Shown: positions 7,157-13,723 of the stretch, piece after piece
Numbering within the stretch: the first letter of the stretch is position 1
How the letters are laid out: the number at the start of each line of letters is the position of its first letter
Source of the DNA: JAXDJJ01 sp034665745
GTDB taxonomy: Bacteria > Actinomycetota > CADDZG01 > WHSQ01
Direction: 5' to 3'
Assembly: GCA_034665745.1 (NCBI GenBank)
Contig: JAXDJJ010000052.1
Coordinates: forward strand, 1 to 24,508
DNA: 24,508 nt
Made by a program: the position numbers and the translations under genes
Notes under the pieces: model-generated
Seen by the model: the letters and a program-made list of their open reading frames with translations, nothing else
Database searches by the model: none
What the model was told of the DNA's origin: nothing

Positions 7157-7167
7157 CGCCGAACCAC

Positions 7168-8517
7168 CTAACTGCCTGCGACGGTCATCTCTGAGATAAG
7201 GGTCGTCGCTCCGCCGAACGAACCCCCGAAGGGCAACCATCTGCGGTCGTTGGCGATCGCGACGATGCCGCTGAGGATCTCGAGCATGGGGGCCGCTATC
7301 GTGACTTCCTTCACCGGTTGGGTCAGCTCGCCGTTCTCGATCAAACGGCCGGTTGCGCCCACCGAGAAGTCACCGGACACCGCGTTCGCACCCGAATGCA
7401 CGCCGTGGAAGTCCTGAACCAAGAACGCACGCCCGGCGGACCTTAAGAGCTCGTCGCGTGACTCACCCGTCGTATCGAACGCCATGTTCGTCGGTGCTGG
7501 TCCCGGCCCGCTCTTGAATCCAGCGCGCGAAGCGTTCCCGGTTGATGCCGCGCCGACACGACGAGCGCTGACGAGGTCGTAGAGATAAGAGGTCAACACA
7601 CCCTCGGTGATCACTTCGGTCCGCTGGGTCGGAGTGCCTTCGTCGTCCCATGGGCCCGATGCGGGAGCACCGTCGATGGTTCCGTCGTCGATCAACGTGA
7701 CGGCACCGGCGACCTTCTCGCCGAGCTTGCCCGCGAACAGCGACCGGCCCTTCTGCACCGCCTCGCCGGTCAAGGCTGAGGCGATGACCCCGAGGAACTG
7801 CCCCGACGTGTAGGGGTCGAACACGACCGGCATCCGAGCCGAAGGGATCTTCGTAGCACCCAGGATCGAGAGGGCCTTAGTGGCAGAGGCCAAACCCATC
7901 GCTTCAGGATCGAGTCCCGCGAGTCCATGAGCCATCGCGAAATCGAATCCGACCTGCGTGTCGCCACCATCTTCTGCGATGGCAACCGAATAGCCCCATG
8001 CATCGGTGCGGGAGTAGGTGCCCTCGACTCCGGTCGACGTTGCGATCGCGACCTGCGCCTCGGAGTCGGAATAGACCGCGTCCTCGACCGTGCGGATCCG
8101 AGGGTCTGCTCCATGCGTCGCGCGTTCAAGCTGCACCGTGAAGGCGACCTTCTGCTCGGCGGTGACCCGTTCTTGATCCGGATCGATGAGCCCACCGATC
8201 TCGGGGGGTGGGTCCGCCCACGATGTCGCCAGAACCACGGCTTCGTCTTCGCTTGCGTAACGGCCGTTCGTACGGGCGCGCTCGAGCGCGGTCGTGAGAC
8301 CGTCCTCGGACAGGTCCGTCGTGTAGGAGAAGCCCACGCGGCCCCCGCTGACAACGCGGATGCCCGCGCCACGCGGCTCCGCCGATGAGACCGAGTCGAT
8401 CGCGCCATCGAATGCACGTGCTTCGAACGTCTTCTCATGGGTTAGGAACGCTTCGACCTGCTCGGCTGCGCCAGCGCGTCCACACACCTTGCGTCCGAGA
8501 TCGAGGAGTTCGCTCAT
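7168..8517 (-). CDS. pmbA: TldE/PmbA-family metalloprotease subunit
   Basis: TldD and TldE form a heterodimeric zinc protease that trims small unfolded peptides and in some bacteria finishes peptide natural products such as microcin B17. This 449-residue protein is the TldE-like partner: it shares the family layout (KTFEARAFDGAIDSVSSAE and GAGIRVVSGGRVGFSY near the N-terminus, then VVFDPYTSGQFLG, and a late NAVSGDFSVGATGRLIENGE) but has no HExxH zinc motif, as expected for TldE. The ATG overlaps the tldD stop by 4 bases, giving coupled translation and a 1:1 subunit supply. No peptide precursor gene is evident nearby. Confidence 0.92.
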   Translation of the reverse strand: MSELLDLGRKVCGRAGAAEQVEAFLTHEKTFEARAFDGAIDSVSSAEPRGAGIRVVSGGRVGFSYTTDLSEDGLTTALERARTNGRYASEDEAVVLATSWADPPPEIGGLIDPDQERVTAEQKVAFTVQLERATHGADPRIRTVEDAVYSDSEAQVAIATSTGVEGTYSRTDAWGYSVAIAEDGGDTQVGFDFAMAHGLAGLDPEAMGLASATKALSILGATKIPSARMPVVFDPYTSGQFLGVIASALTGEAVQKGRSLFAGKLGEKVAGAVTLIDDGTIDGAPASGPWDDEGTPTQRTEVITEGVLTSYLYDLVSARRVGAASTGNASRAGFKSGPGPAPTNMAFDTTGESRDELLRSAGRAFLVQDFHGVHSGANAVSGDFSVGATGRLIENGELTQPVKEVTIAAPMLEILSGIVAIANDRRWLPFGGSFGGATTLISEMTVAGS

Positions 8518-9899
8518 GCCTCGGTCCCCCCAACGGTCATCCTGCGCAGCAGGACCGTCGACATGCCGTTCGTGACCGGCGCGTGTTGACCATCCTTGCC
8601 GCAGACCCCTTCCTTACGGTCGAAATCTCCGCCGATCGCGTCGATCGCACCGAGCACAGCAGGACCATTCCCGATGAGGTTCGCCCCCCGCAAGGGGAAG
8701 GTGAGCTCGCCGTTCTCGATCATGTACGCCTCCGACATCCCGAACACGAAGTTGCCTGTCGCGGGATTCACCTCACCACCAGCGAACGTGGCCGCGTACA
8801 CACCCTTCTCTACAGAGCGGATGATCTCGGCAGCATCGTCCGGGCCTGGCAGCAGATATGTGTTGGTCATCCGCACGATCGGGAGGTGCGCGTAGGACTG
8901 GCGGCGGCCGTTCCCAGTGGGCGGATGCCCGATCTTCGCCGCGGACCGTCTGTCGCTGAGATGGCCGACGAGGATCCCGCGGTCGAACAGCACGGTGCGT
9001 TGCGCGGGCGTGCCCTCGTCATCGACCCCGAAACTTCCCCAGGCACCGATGTCGCTTCCGTCGTCAACTATCGTCACGTCGTCGGAGCCGAAACGCTCAC
9101 CTGCGCGCGATGCATACACACTTGCTTGCTTGACCAAAGTGTCGGCTTCGAGGCCGTGTCCGCATGCTTCATGGATAAGGACACCGCCGGTTCCGGGAGC
9201 CAGAACCACGGGGAACTCGCCTGCAGGTGCAGGCCGCGCCTCGAGCATCTTCAATGCCTTCGCAGCGGCTTTGGAACCGAGTTCTGAAGGGGGCCGCGCG
9301 TCGAGCAACTCGAATCCGCCCGAGTGGCCCGGTGCCTCGAACCCGGTTGCGATCCGCTCTCCGCGCGCGGCCACCACCTGAACCGCGAACCGAACCCGCG
9401 TTCGTTCGTCCGAGACCAAGAGTCCTTCGGTATTCGCTATCAAGATCTCCTGGCGGACATCCATGTAGGACGCCGTGACCTGCCTGACCTCGGCCCCCGC
9501 GCTTCGCGCTGCCTCATCGGCAGACTGGATCGCGAGCACCTTGTCGGCGAGATCTACCTCTAGCGGGGGCCGCACGACGGGATGGCTTACCTTCGGGGTG
9601 ACTTCCCTCAGGTCGGTGGTCGATCCCGCTCCCGAGGTGGCCAGCCCGGCACGTGCCGCATGCGCTGCCTCTACCAACGCCTCTTCCGTTAGGACGTTCG
9701 TGTAGGCGTAAGCGACCTTGTCGCCGGAGATGACTCTCACGCCCGCACCTGAATCTCGTCCCGAGGCAACGTCCTCGACGCGCTTGTCTTCCAGCTTCAA
9801 TCCGGTGGAGTCGCGGTCTTCGACGAAGATCTCGGCGTGCTCGGCCCCCGTCCCAACCGCGGCCTTGAGAACCTTAGAGATCACATCGTGGTCGAGCAC
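8514..9899 (-). CDS. tldD: TldD-family metalloprotease, catalytic subunit
   Basis: This is the catalytic partner of the TldD/TldE protease. The zinc motif HEACGHGLE (residues 243-251) supplies the two His and the Glu of the family's HExxxH signature, inside GVLIHEACGHGLEADTL. N-terminal AEIFVEDRDSTGLKLED and C-terminal ATGNFVFGMSEAYMIENGE are also typical. The GTG at 9899 gives the usual short family N-terminus (LDHDVISKVLKAAV) and lies 6 nt after TATCCT, consistent with leaderless transcription; a TTG 21 codons upstream would add a stretch unlike the family. The product is 461 residues, a normal length. It is first in the operon with pmbA. Confidence 0.95.
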   Translation of the reverse strand: MLDHDVISKVLKAAVGTGAEHAEIFVEDRDSTGLKLEDKRVEDVASGRDSGAGVRVISGDKVAYAYTNVLTEEALVEAAHAARAGLATSGAGSTTDLREVTPKVSHPVVRPPLEVDLADKVLAIQSADEAARSAGAEVRQVTASYMDVRQEILIANTEGLLVSDERTRVRFAVQVVAARGERIATGFEAPGHSGGFELLDARPPSELGSKAAAKALKMLEARPAPAGEFPVVLAPGTGGVLIHEACGHGLEADTLVKQASVYASRAGERFGSDDVTIVDDGSDIGAWGSFGVDDEGTPAQRTVLFDRGILVGHLSDRRSAAKIGHPPTGNGRRQSYAHLPIVRMTNTYLLPGPDDAAEIIRSVEKGVYAATFAGGEVNPATGNFVFGMSEAYMIENGELTFPLRGANLIGNGPAVLGAIDAIGGDFDRKEGVCGKDGQHAPVTNGMSTVLLRRMTVGGTEA

Positions 9900-9905
9900 C
9901 GCAGG

Positions 9906-9911
9906 AGGATA
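9906..9911 (-). promoter_or_regulatory. Putative -10 element TATCCT, leaderless type
   Basis: On the minus strand TATCCT ends 6 nt before the GTG at 9899. The sequence between (CCTGCG) is not a ribosome binding site. It supports GTG 9899 as the tldD start over the upstream TTG. Confidence 0.5.
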
Positions 9912-9977
9912 GCCGTCACGAAACGGACAATTCCCCCTGTTGGCCTCGTGCGCTTGTGCCAAGCGGCTCGGGAGCGT

Positions 9978-9983
9978 TACTCT
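9978..9983 (+). promoter_or_regulatory. Putative -10 element TACTCT
   Basis: TACTCT lies 62 nt before the CTG at 10045. If it acts as a -10, transcription would begin at about 9990, inside or after the ATG at 9988, which would exclude that ATG and leave a leader of about 55 nt containing AAGGAG. Confidence 0.35.
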
Positions 9984-10032
9984 GTTTATGCCGTTTCAGG
10001 CATCAAACGTCACTCACCGCCCCCTCCACGAC

Positions 10033-10038
10033 AAGGAG
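10033..10038 (+). promoter_or_regulatory. Ribosome binding site AAGGAG ahead of a CTG start
   Basis: AAGGAG is followed 6 nt later by CTG at 10045, in frame with the open frame to 10332. No other start codon in that frame is spaced for this site. Confidence 0.55.
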
Positions 10039-10044
10039 CGCGCC

Positions 10045-10332
10045 CTGAGCCACGGGTACAGCTACACCCCCGAGCAGGCCGAGCGACTCCGGGCTATCCA
10101 TTCACGCCTGATTGAGGCTCGTAGGGAGTTAGACGCCCTTATCGGAGACGCTTATCTGCGCCCCAGAGCATCGATCGTGCCCGTCCACTTCCTCGATCTC
10201 GCGGCCGCGGTAGAGAAGCTGCGCTGGGCTGAGAAGGAGTGGCGGGAGCTCGACAAGGAGCTGTCCGAAGCTGCCTTCCCTGGGGCTGAAGACGACGAGG
10301 ATGCCCCTCTCGTAGAGGCAACCAGCAACTAG
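10045..10332 (+). CDS. Hypothetical helical protein, probable CTG start
   Basis: I do not recognise the family. From the CTG at 10045 the product is 95 residues. It looks almost wholly alpha-helical and highly charged, with YTPEQAERLRAIHSRLIEAR, then RRELDALIGDAY, then VEKLRWAEKEWRELDKELSE, suggesting a short coiled-coil hairpin, followed by an acidic tail (GAEDDEDAPLVEATSN). There is no membrane segment or cysteine. An alternative ATG at 9988 adds 19 residues of no obvious structure and lacks a ribosome binding site, whereas CTG sits 6 nt behind AAGGAG. The gene is divergent from tldD, and its TAG abuts the stop of the convergent dehydrogenase gene with no base between. Confidence 0.65.
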   Translation: MSHGYSYTPEQAERLRAIHSRLIEARRELDALIGDAYLRPRASIVPVHFLDLAAAVEKLRWAEKEWRELDKELSEAAFPGAEDDEDAPLVEATSN

Positions 10333-11100
10333 CTACTTAGGCGGCATGCGGAGAGCGCCGTCGAGGCGGATGACCTCTCCATTCAGCATCGGGTTCTCCA
10401 CGATGTGCTTCACGAGAGCCGCGAACTCTGGAGGACTCCCCAACCGGTGTGGGTGCGGGATGCCCTCTGCAAGCTTCTGGCGCGCTTCCTCCGGTAGGCC
10501 AGCGAGCATCGGCGTGTCGAACGTTCCGGGCGCTATGGAGACGCACCGGATCAACTTGCTTGCTAGATCGCGGGCGATCGGCAACGTCATCCCGACGATG
10601 CCTCCCTTCGATGCGGAATAGGCGGCCTGCCCGATCTGTCCGTCGTACGCGGCGATGCTTGCCGTGTTGACGATGACTCCACGCTCTTCGTCCTCGGGAT
10701 CGTTCTTGGCGATCTGAGCTGCGGCAAGCCTGATGACGTTGAACGTACCGATGAGATTCACCTTCACGACGAATTCGAAGCGCTCGAGGTCGTTCGGCTC
10801 TCCATCTCGAGTGAGAACGCGGCCCGGGAACCCAACGCCGGCGCAGTTGACGACGATGTTGAGCCCACCGAAATCGTTGGTAGCGGCTTGAACCGCCGCT
10901 TTGACGTCATCTTCCGATGTGACATCAGCACCTGCGAACCGAGCACGGTCACCGAGCTCCTTGGCAACGACCTCGCCGTTAGAAGAAGGCAGGTCGACGA
11001 TCACAACAGAGGCACCCGCGTCATGAAGGGTCTTCACCGTCGCGCCACCGAGACCGGATGCACCACCGGTTACGAGCGCGACCTTCCCACTGATGTTCAC
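10333..11100 (-). CDS. Short-chain dehydrogenase/reductase, HSD10-like
   Basis: This 255-residue classical SDR has the cofactor motif TGGASGLG (residues 11-18), Asp36 in VDLP (pointing to NAD rather than NADP), NCAG (85-88), and the catalytic Ser148, Tyr161 and Lys165 in YSASK. The pattern of the N-terminal half (NISGKVALVTGGASGLG, DLPSSNGE) and the GVGFPGR segment is most like type-2 3-hydroxyacyl-CoA dehydrogenase (HSD17B10), so oxidation of a 3-hydroxyacyl-CoA is a fair guess, but SDR substrates cannot be read from sequence. GTG at 11100 overlaps the stop of the ABC transporter gene (GTGA) and has GGAGG 4 nt upstream; a longer open frame upstream adds nothing family-like. Confidence 0.92.
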   Translation of the reverse strand: MNISGKVALVTGGASGLGGATVKTLHDAGASVVIVDLPSSNGEVVAKELGDRARFAGADVTSEDDVKAAVQAATNDFGGLNIVVNCAGVGFPGRVLTRDGEPNDLERFEFVVKVNLIGTFNVIRLAAAQIAKNDPEDEERGVIVNTASIAAYDGQIGQAAYSASKGGIVGMTLPIARDLASKLIRCVSIAPGTFDTPMLAGLPEEARQKLAEGIPHPHRLGSPPEFAALVKHIVENPMLNGEVIRLDGALRMPPK

Positions 11101-13004
11101 ACTGCCTCCTCGATCTCCGGGTTGGGAACGACCTCGCCAGAAGCGAGGACAAGACCATCCTCGCATCTGGTCTCGACCTTCCCGTCCGAGAATTGCTCGT
11201 GATACAGGGCGGCGTAAGCGCCGCCACGTTCGAGCAATTCCATGTGGGAGCCGCGTTCGACGATCCGTCCCTTCTCGAGATAGAGGATCGTGTCGGCCGC
11301 GAGGATCGTAGAAAGGCGGTGCGCGATCGCGATCGTTGTCCTGCCTCGCATCAATGGGGTCAGTGCTTCTTGCACGAGGCGCTCGGAGATCGTGTCCAAC
11401 GCACTCGTCGCCTCGTCGAGGATCAAGATGCGGGGGTCTTTGAGGATCACGCGCGCGATAGCCAAGCGTTGCTTCTCGCCACCGGACATCTTGTAGCCGC
11501 GTTCGCCTACGACGGTCGAGAAACCCTCAGGCATCTCTTCGATGCGCTCCCAGATGTGAGCTGCACGCGCAGCCGTCTCGAGCTCTTCATCCGTCGCATC
11601 CGGTTTCCCATAGCGAAGGTTGTCGCGCACGCTGGAGTTGAAGAGGTAGGTCTCCTGAGTGACCATGCCGATGATTTCGCCGATCGACTCGAGCCGGATG
11701 TCTCGCACATCCATCCCGTCGATCTTGATAGCTCCACGATCGACGTCGTAGAGACGCGGCAACAGATAGGTCAAAGTCGTTTTCCCAGCACCCGAGGGAC
11801 CCACGAGAGCGACGAGCTCGCCGGGTTTGGCGGTGAAGTCCACCCCGCCGATCGTCCACAAACGGTCTTCCTCGATCGGCCGCTCGTAGCGGAACCAGAC
11901 ATCATCGAATCTGACCTCGCCGGTGACGGATGCAGGCTCGACCTCGAGAGCTCCGTCCTTGTCGACGATGTCTCGCTCGAGGTCGAGGTATTCGAAGATG
12001 CGATCGAACAACGCGAGACCCGACTGGATCTCAACGTTGACGTTGAGCAGCTGGCCCATCGGGAAGAACAAGCGGCTCTGCAGAGTCGTGATCGCAACGA
12101 TCGTCCCGGCGCTGATAGACGTATCCCCGCGCAAGAACAGGATGCCTCCGACGAGGTAGACGAAGGCCGGCGTGATCGAGAAGAAGATCTGGACGAGGGA
12201 GAAGAAGCCCCGGCCCACCATGGTTCGTTTGATCTCTAGTTGAGAGAGCCGTGAATTTTCCTTCTTGAATCTGTCGATCTCGAAACTCTGACGACCGAAT
12301 GCCTTGGACAGCAAGATGCCCGATACAGACAACGTCTCTTGCATGTGCGCGGTCAGGTCCGCCAAGGATTCCTGCGTCTGCCCCGACACCACTCTGCGGA
12401 CCTTCCCAACTTTTCTGGACATCCACATGAACACCGGAAGGATCGCGAGCGACAGAACCGTGAGTTGCCAGCTCAGGAGTGCCATAGCGACGATCGTCGA
12501 TATGGCGATGCTGACATTCGCGAGGATGCTGGCAGCCGTGTCGGTAAGGACACCTTGCACACCACCGACATCGTTCGACAAGCGCGACTGGATCTCACCC
12601 GTGCGCGTAGAGGTGAAGAATTTCAGAGGCATGTGTTGCAAGTGCGCGTACAAGGAGTTGCGTAGGTCTTGCATGACGTGTTGGCCCACAAGGTTGTTCG
12701 TGTAGGTCTGCCAGAGACCCAAGGCACCGTTGAAGATCGGCGTTGCGATCATGATCGCGACGATCCAGTAGAGGAGCGAGTAGCGATGCGCCTTGCTTCC
12801 ACCACCGAAGATGGCCTCGTCGAGGACCACCCTGATCAGGAGTGGGTTGACCAGACCTAGTGCAGAGGTGATGAGGATCAGTACGCCGACCAGATAGACC
12901 TGCTTGCGGTACGGCTTGAACGTGTTGACGATGCGCCTGAACGTGCCGGGGCGCGCCGGAGTGTCTGGGCTATCTGGGGGCACTAGGCCGTGACCACGTC
13001 TCAT
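11097..13004 (-). CDS. ABC exporter, fused membrane and ATPase domains
   Basis: The 635-residue protein is a half-size type IV (MsbA/LmrA-type) exporter working as a dimer. Six membrane helices lie between about residues 35 and 320 (for example YLVGVLILITSALGLV and IFFSITPAFVYLVGGILFL). The ATPase part has Walker A GPSGAGKT at 402-409, a Q-loop around 450, signature MSGGEKQR at 506-513, Walker B ILILDE at 526-531 and the switch His562 in IAIAHRLST, so it should be active. The last 30 or so residues past the usual end are extra. The substrate is unknown; such proteins export lipids or drugs. The ATG has no clear ribosome binding site, suggesting read-through from the upstream methyltransferase gene 49 bases away. 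Confidence 0.95.
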   Translation of the reverse strand: MRRGHGLVPPDSPDTPARPGTFRRIVNTFKPYRKQVYLVGVLILITSALGLVNPLLIRVVLDEAIFGGGSKAHRYSLLYWIVAIMIATPIFNGALGLWQTYTNNLVGQHVMQDLRNSLYAHLQHMPLKFFTSTRTGEIQSRLSNDVGGVQGVLTDTAASILANVSIAISTIVAMALLSWQLTVLSLAILPVFMWMSRKVGKVRRVVSGQTQESLADLTAHMQETLSVSGILLSKAFGRQSFEIDRFKKENSRLSQLEIKRTMVGRGFFSLVQIFFSITPAFVYLVGGILFLRGDTSISAGTIVAITTLQSRLFFPMGQLLNVNVEIQSGLALFDRIFEYLDLERDIVDKDGALEVEPASVTGEVRFDDVWFRYERPIEEDRLWTIGGVDFTAKPGELVALVGPSGAGKTTLTYLLPRLYDVDRGAIKIDGMDVRDIRLESIGEIIGMVTQETYLFNSSVRDNLRYGKPDATDEELETAARAAHIWERIEEMPEGFSTVVGERGYKMSGGEKQRLAIARVILKDPRILILDEATSALDTISERLVQEALTPLMRGRTTIAIAHRLSTILAADTILYLEKGRIVERGSHMELLERGGAYAALYHEQFSDGKVETRCEDGLVLASGEVVPNPEIEEAV

Positions 13005-13053
13005 CTGCTTGATTCAAACCCACTCGGGGGCTGATTTGTTTCAGGCGGGACTA

Positions 13054-13701
13054 TCAGGCGATACGCAGGGCAGTCACGACCCCATCCCGTGTCGGGTTGA
13101 TGATCGAGCGCCACTGCGGGTCGGACGCGATCATCTCGTTCGTCCGTTTGATGGCGTCCGTCCATTTAGGGCGAGGGTCCTCTTCGTCGGACGAGTCAGT
13201 CACCCGGCCCGACCACAACATGTTGTCGCAGATGTAATAGCCACCGACCCGGACCTTCGTTCGCCCTGCTTCCCACGCGTCGGGGTAACCCTCTTTGTCG
13301 ATGTCGCAATAGACGATGTCGAAGTCGCCCGTCGTGTCGGCGAGCGCAGCTAGGGCATCACTGACGTGGTAGTCGATCGGGCCATCAATGCCGGCACGGG
13401 ACAAGAAGTCGAGAGCGAGGCGCTTGTTCTCGGGGTCCATGTCGGTCAGGTGGATCTCGGCATCAGCGCCTGTCGCGCGTGAGAACCAGTAAGCCGAGTA
13501 ACCGTAACCAGAACCAAGTTCGAAGATCCGCTTAGCCCCGATAGAACGAGTGAGCAGCTCGAGGTACTGCCCGCACAACCTTCCGATGATCGGAAAATTC
13601 TTCTCTCGGGCAAGCTGTTCCATCTCGAGCAGCACGGGCTCGTCGTCGTAAGCAGCAAGCCCTTCGAGGTAGCGAGTTATCGCGGGATGAACGACATCCA
13701 T
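13054..13701 (-). CDS. SAM-dependent O-methyltransferase
   Basis: The 215-residue protein resembles the catechol/caffeoyl-CoA-type O-methyltransferases (family 3). SAM-binding motif I is RIFELGSGYGYSAYWF (about 58-73), the acidic strand end is HLTDMDPENKRLA, and the metal-site region is FDIVYCDIDKEGYPDAWE, followed by VRVGGYYICDNMLWSGRV, where DN is the conserved metal-binding pair. These enzymes use Mg2+ to methylate a hydroxyl of small aromatic or other acceptors. The acceptor is unknown. The ATG follows TAACCT by 9 nt. It lies 22 bases after the secreted hydrolase gene and 49 before the ABC exporter gene, so an operon is possible. Confidence 0.92.
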   Translation of the reverse strand: MDVVHPAITRYLEGLAAYDDEPVLLEMEQLAREKNFPIIGRLCGQYLELLTRSIGAKRIFELGSGYGYSAYWFSRATGADAEIHLTDMDPENKRLALDFLSRAGIDGPIDYHVSDALAALADTTGDFDIVYCDIDKEGYPDAWEAGRTKVRVGGYYICDNMLWSGRVTDSSDEEDPRPKWTDAIKRTNEMIASDPQWRSIINPTRDGVVTALRIA

Positions 13702-13710
13702 TGAACCCCG

Positions 13711-13716
13711 AGGTTA
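13711..13716 (-). promoter_or_regulatory. Putative -10 element TAACCT
   Basis: On the minus strand TAACCT ends 9 nt before the ATG at 13701. It would give a leader of about 2-3 nt. The same hexamer precedes the gene at 1536. It lies between two closely spaced genes and may be an internal promoter. Confidence 0.38.
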
Positions 13717-13723
13717 GCGCTTC

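Noticed and set aside
8385..9287. A 300-codon plus-strand open frame across the TldE/TldD joint
   Set aside because: It crosses two real genes that carry family motifs, has no ribosome binding site, and its translation has no recognised family.
9900..9962. TTG at 9962 as the tldD start
   Set aside because: It adds 21 residues unlike TldD N-termini. GTG at 9899 gives the usual start and lies 6 nt after TATCCT.
7168..10332. A peptide natural-product cluster around the TldD/TldE pair
   Set aside because: No precursor peptide, cyclodehydratase or peptide exporter is next to it. The neighbouring 95-residue protein is charged and helical, with no leader-core layout.
11193..12239. A 348-codon plus-strand open frame opposite the ABC exporter gene
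   Set aside because: The composition is that of an antisense shadow, rich in Asp, Arg and Glu with no domain. The exporter on the other strand has every ATPase motif.
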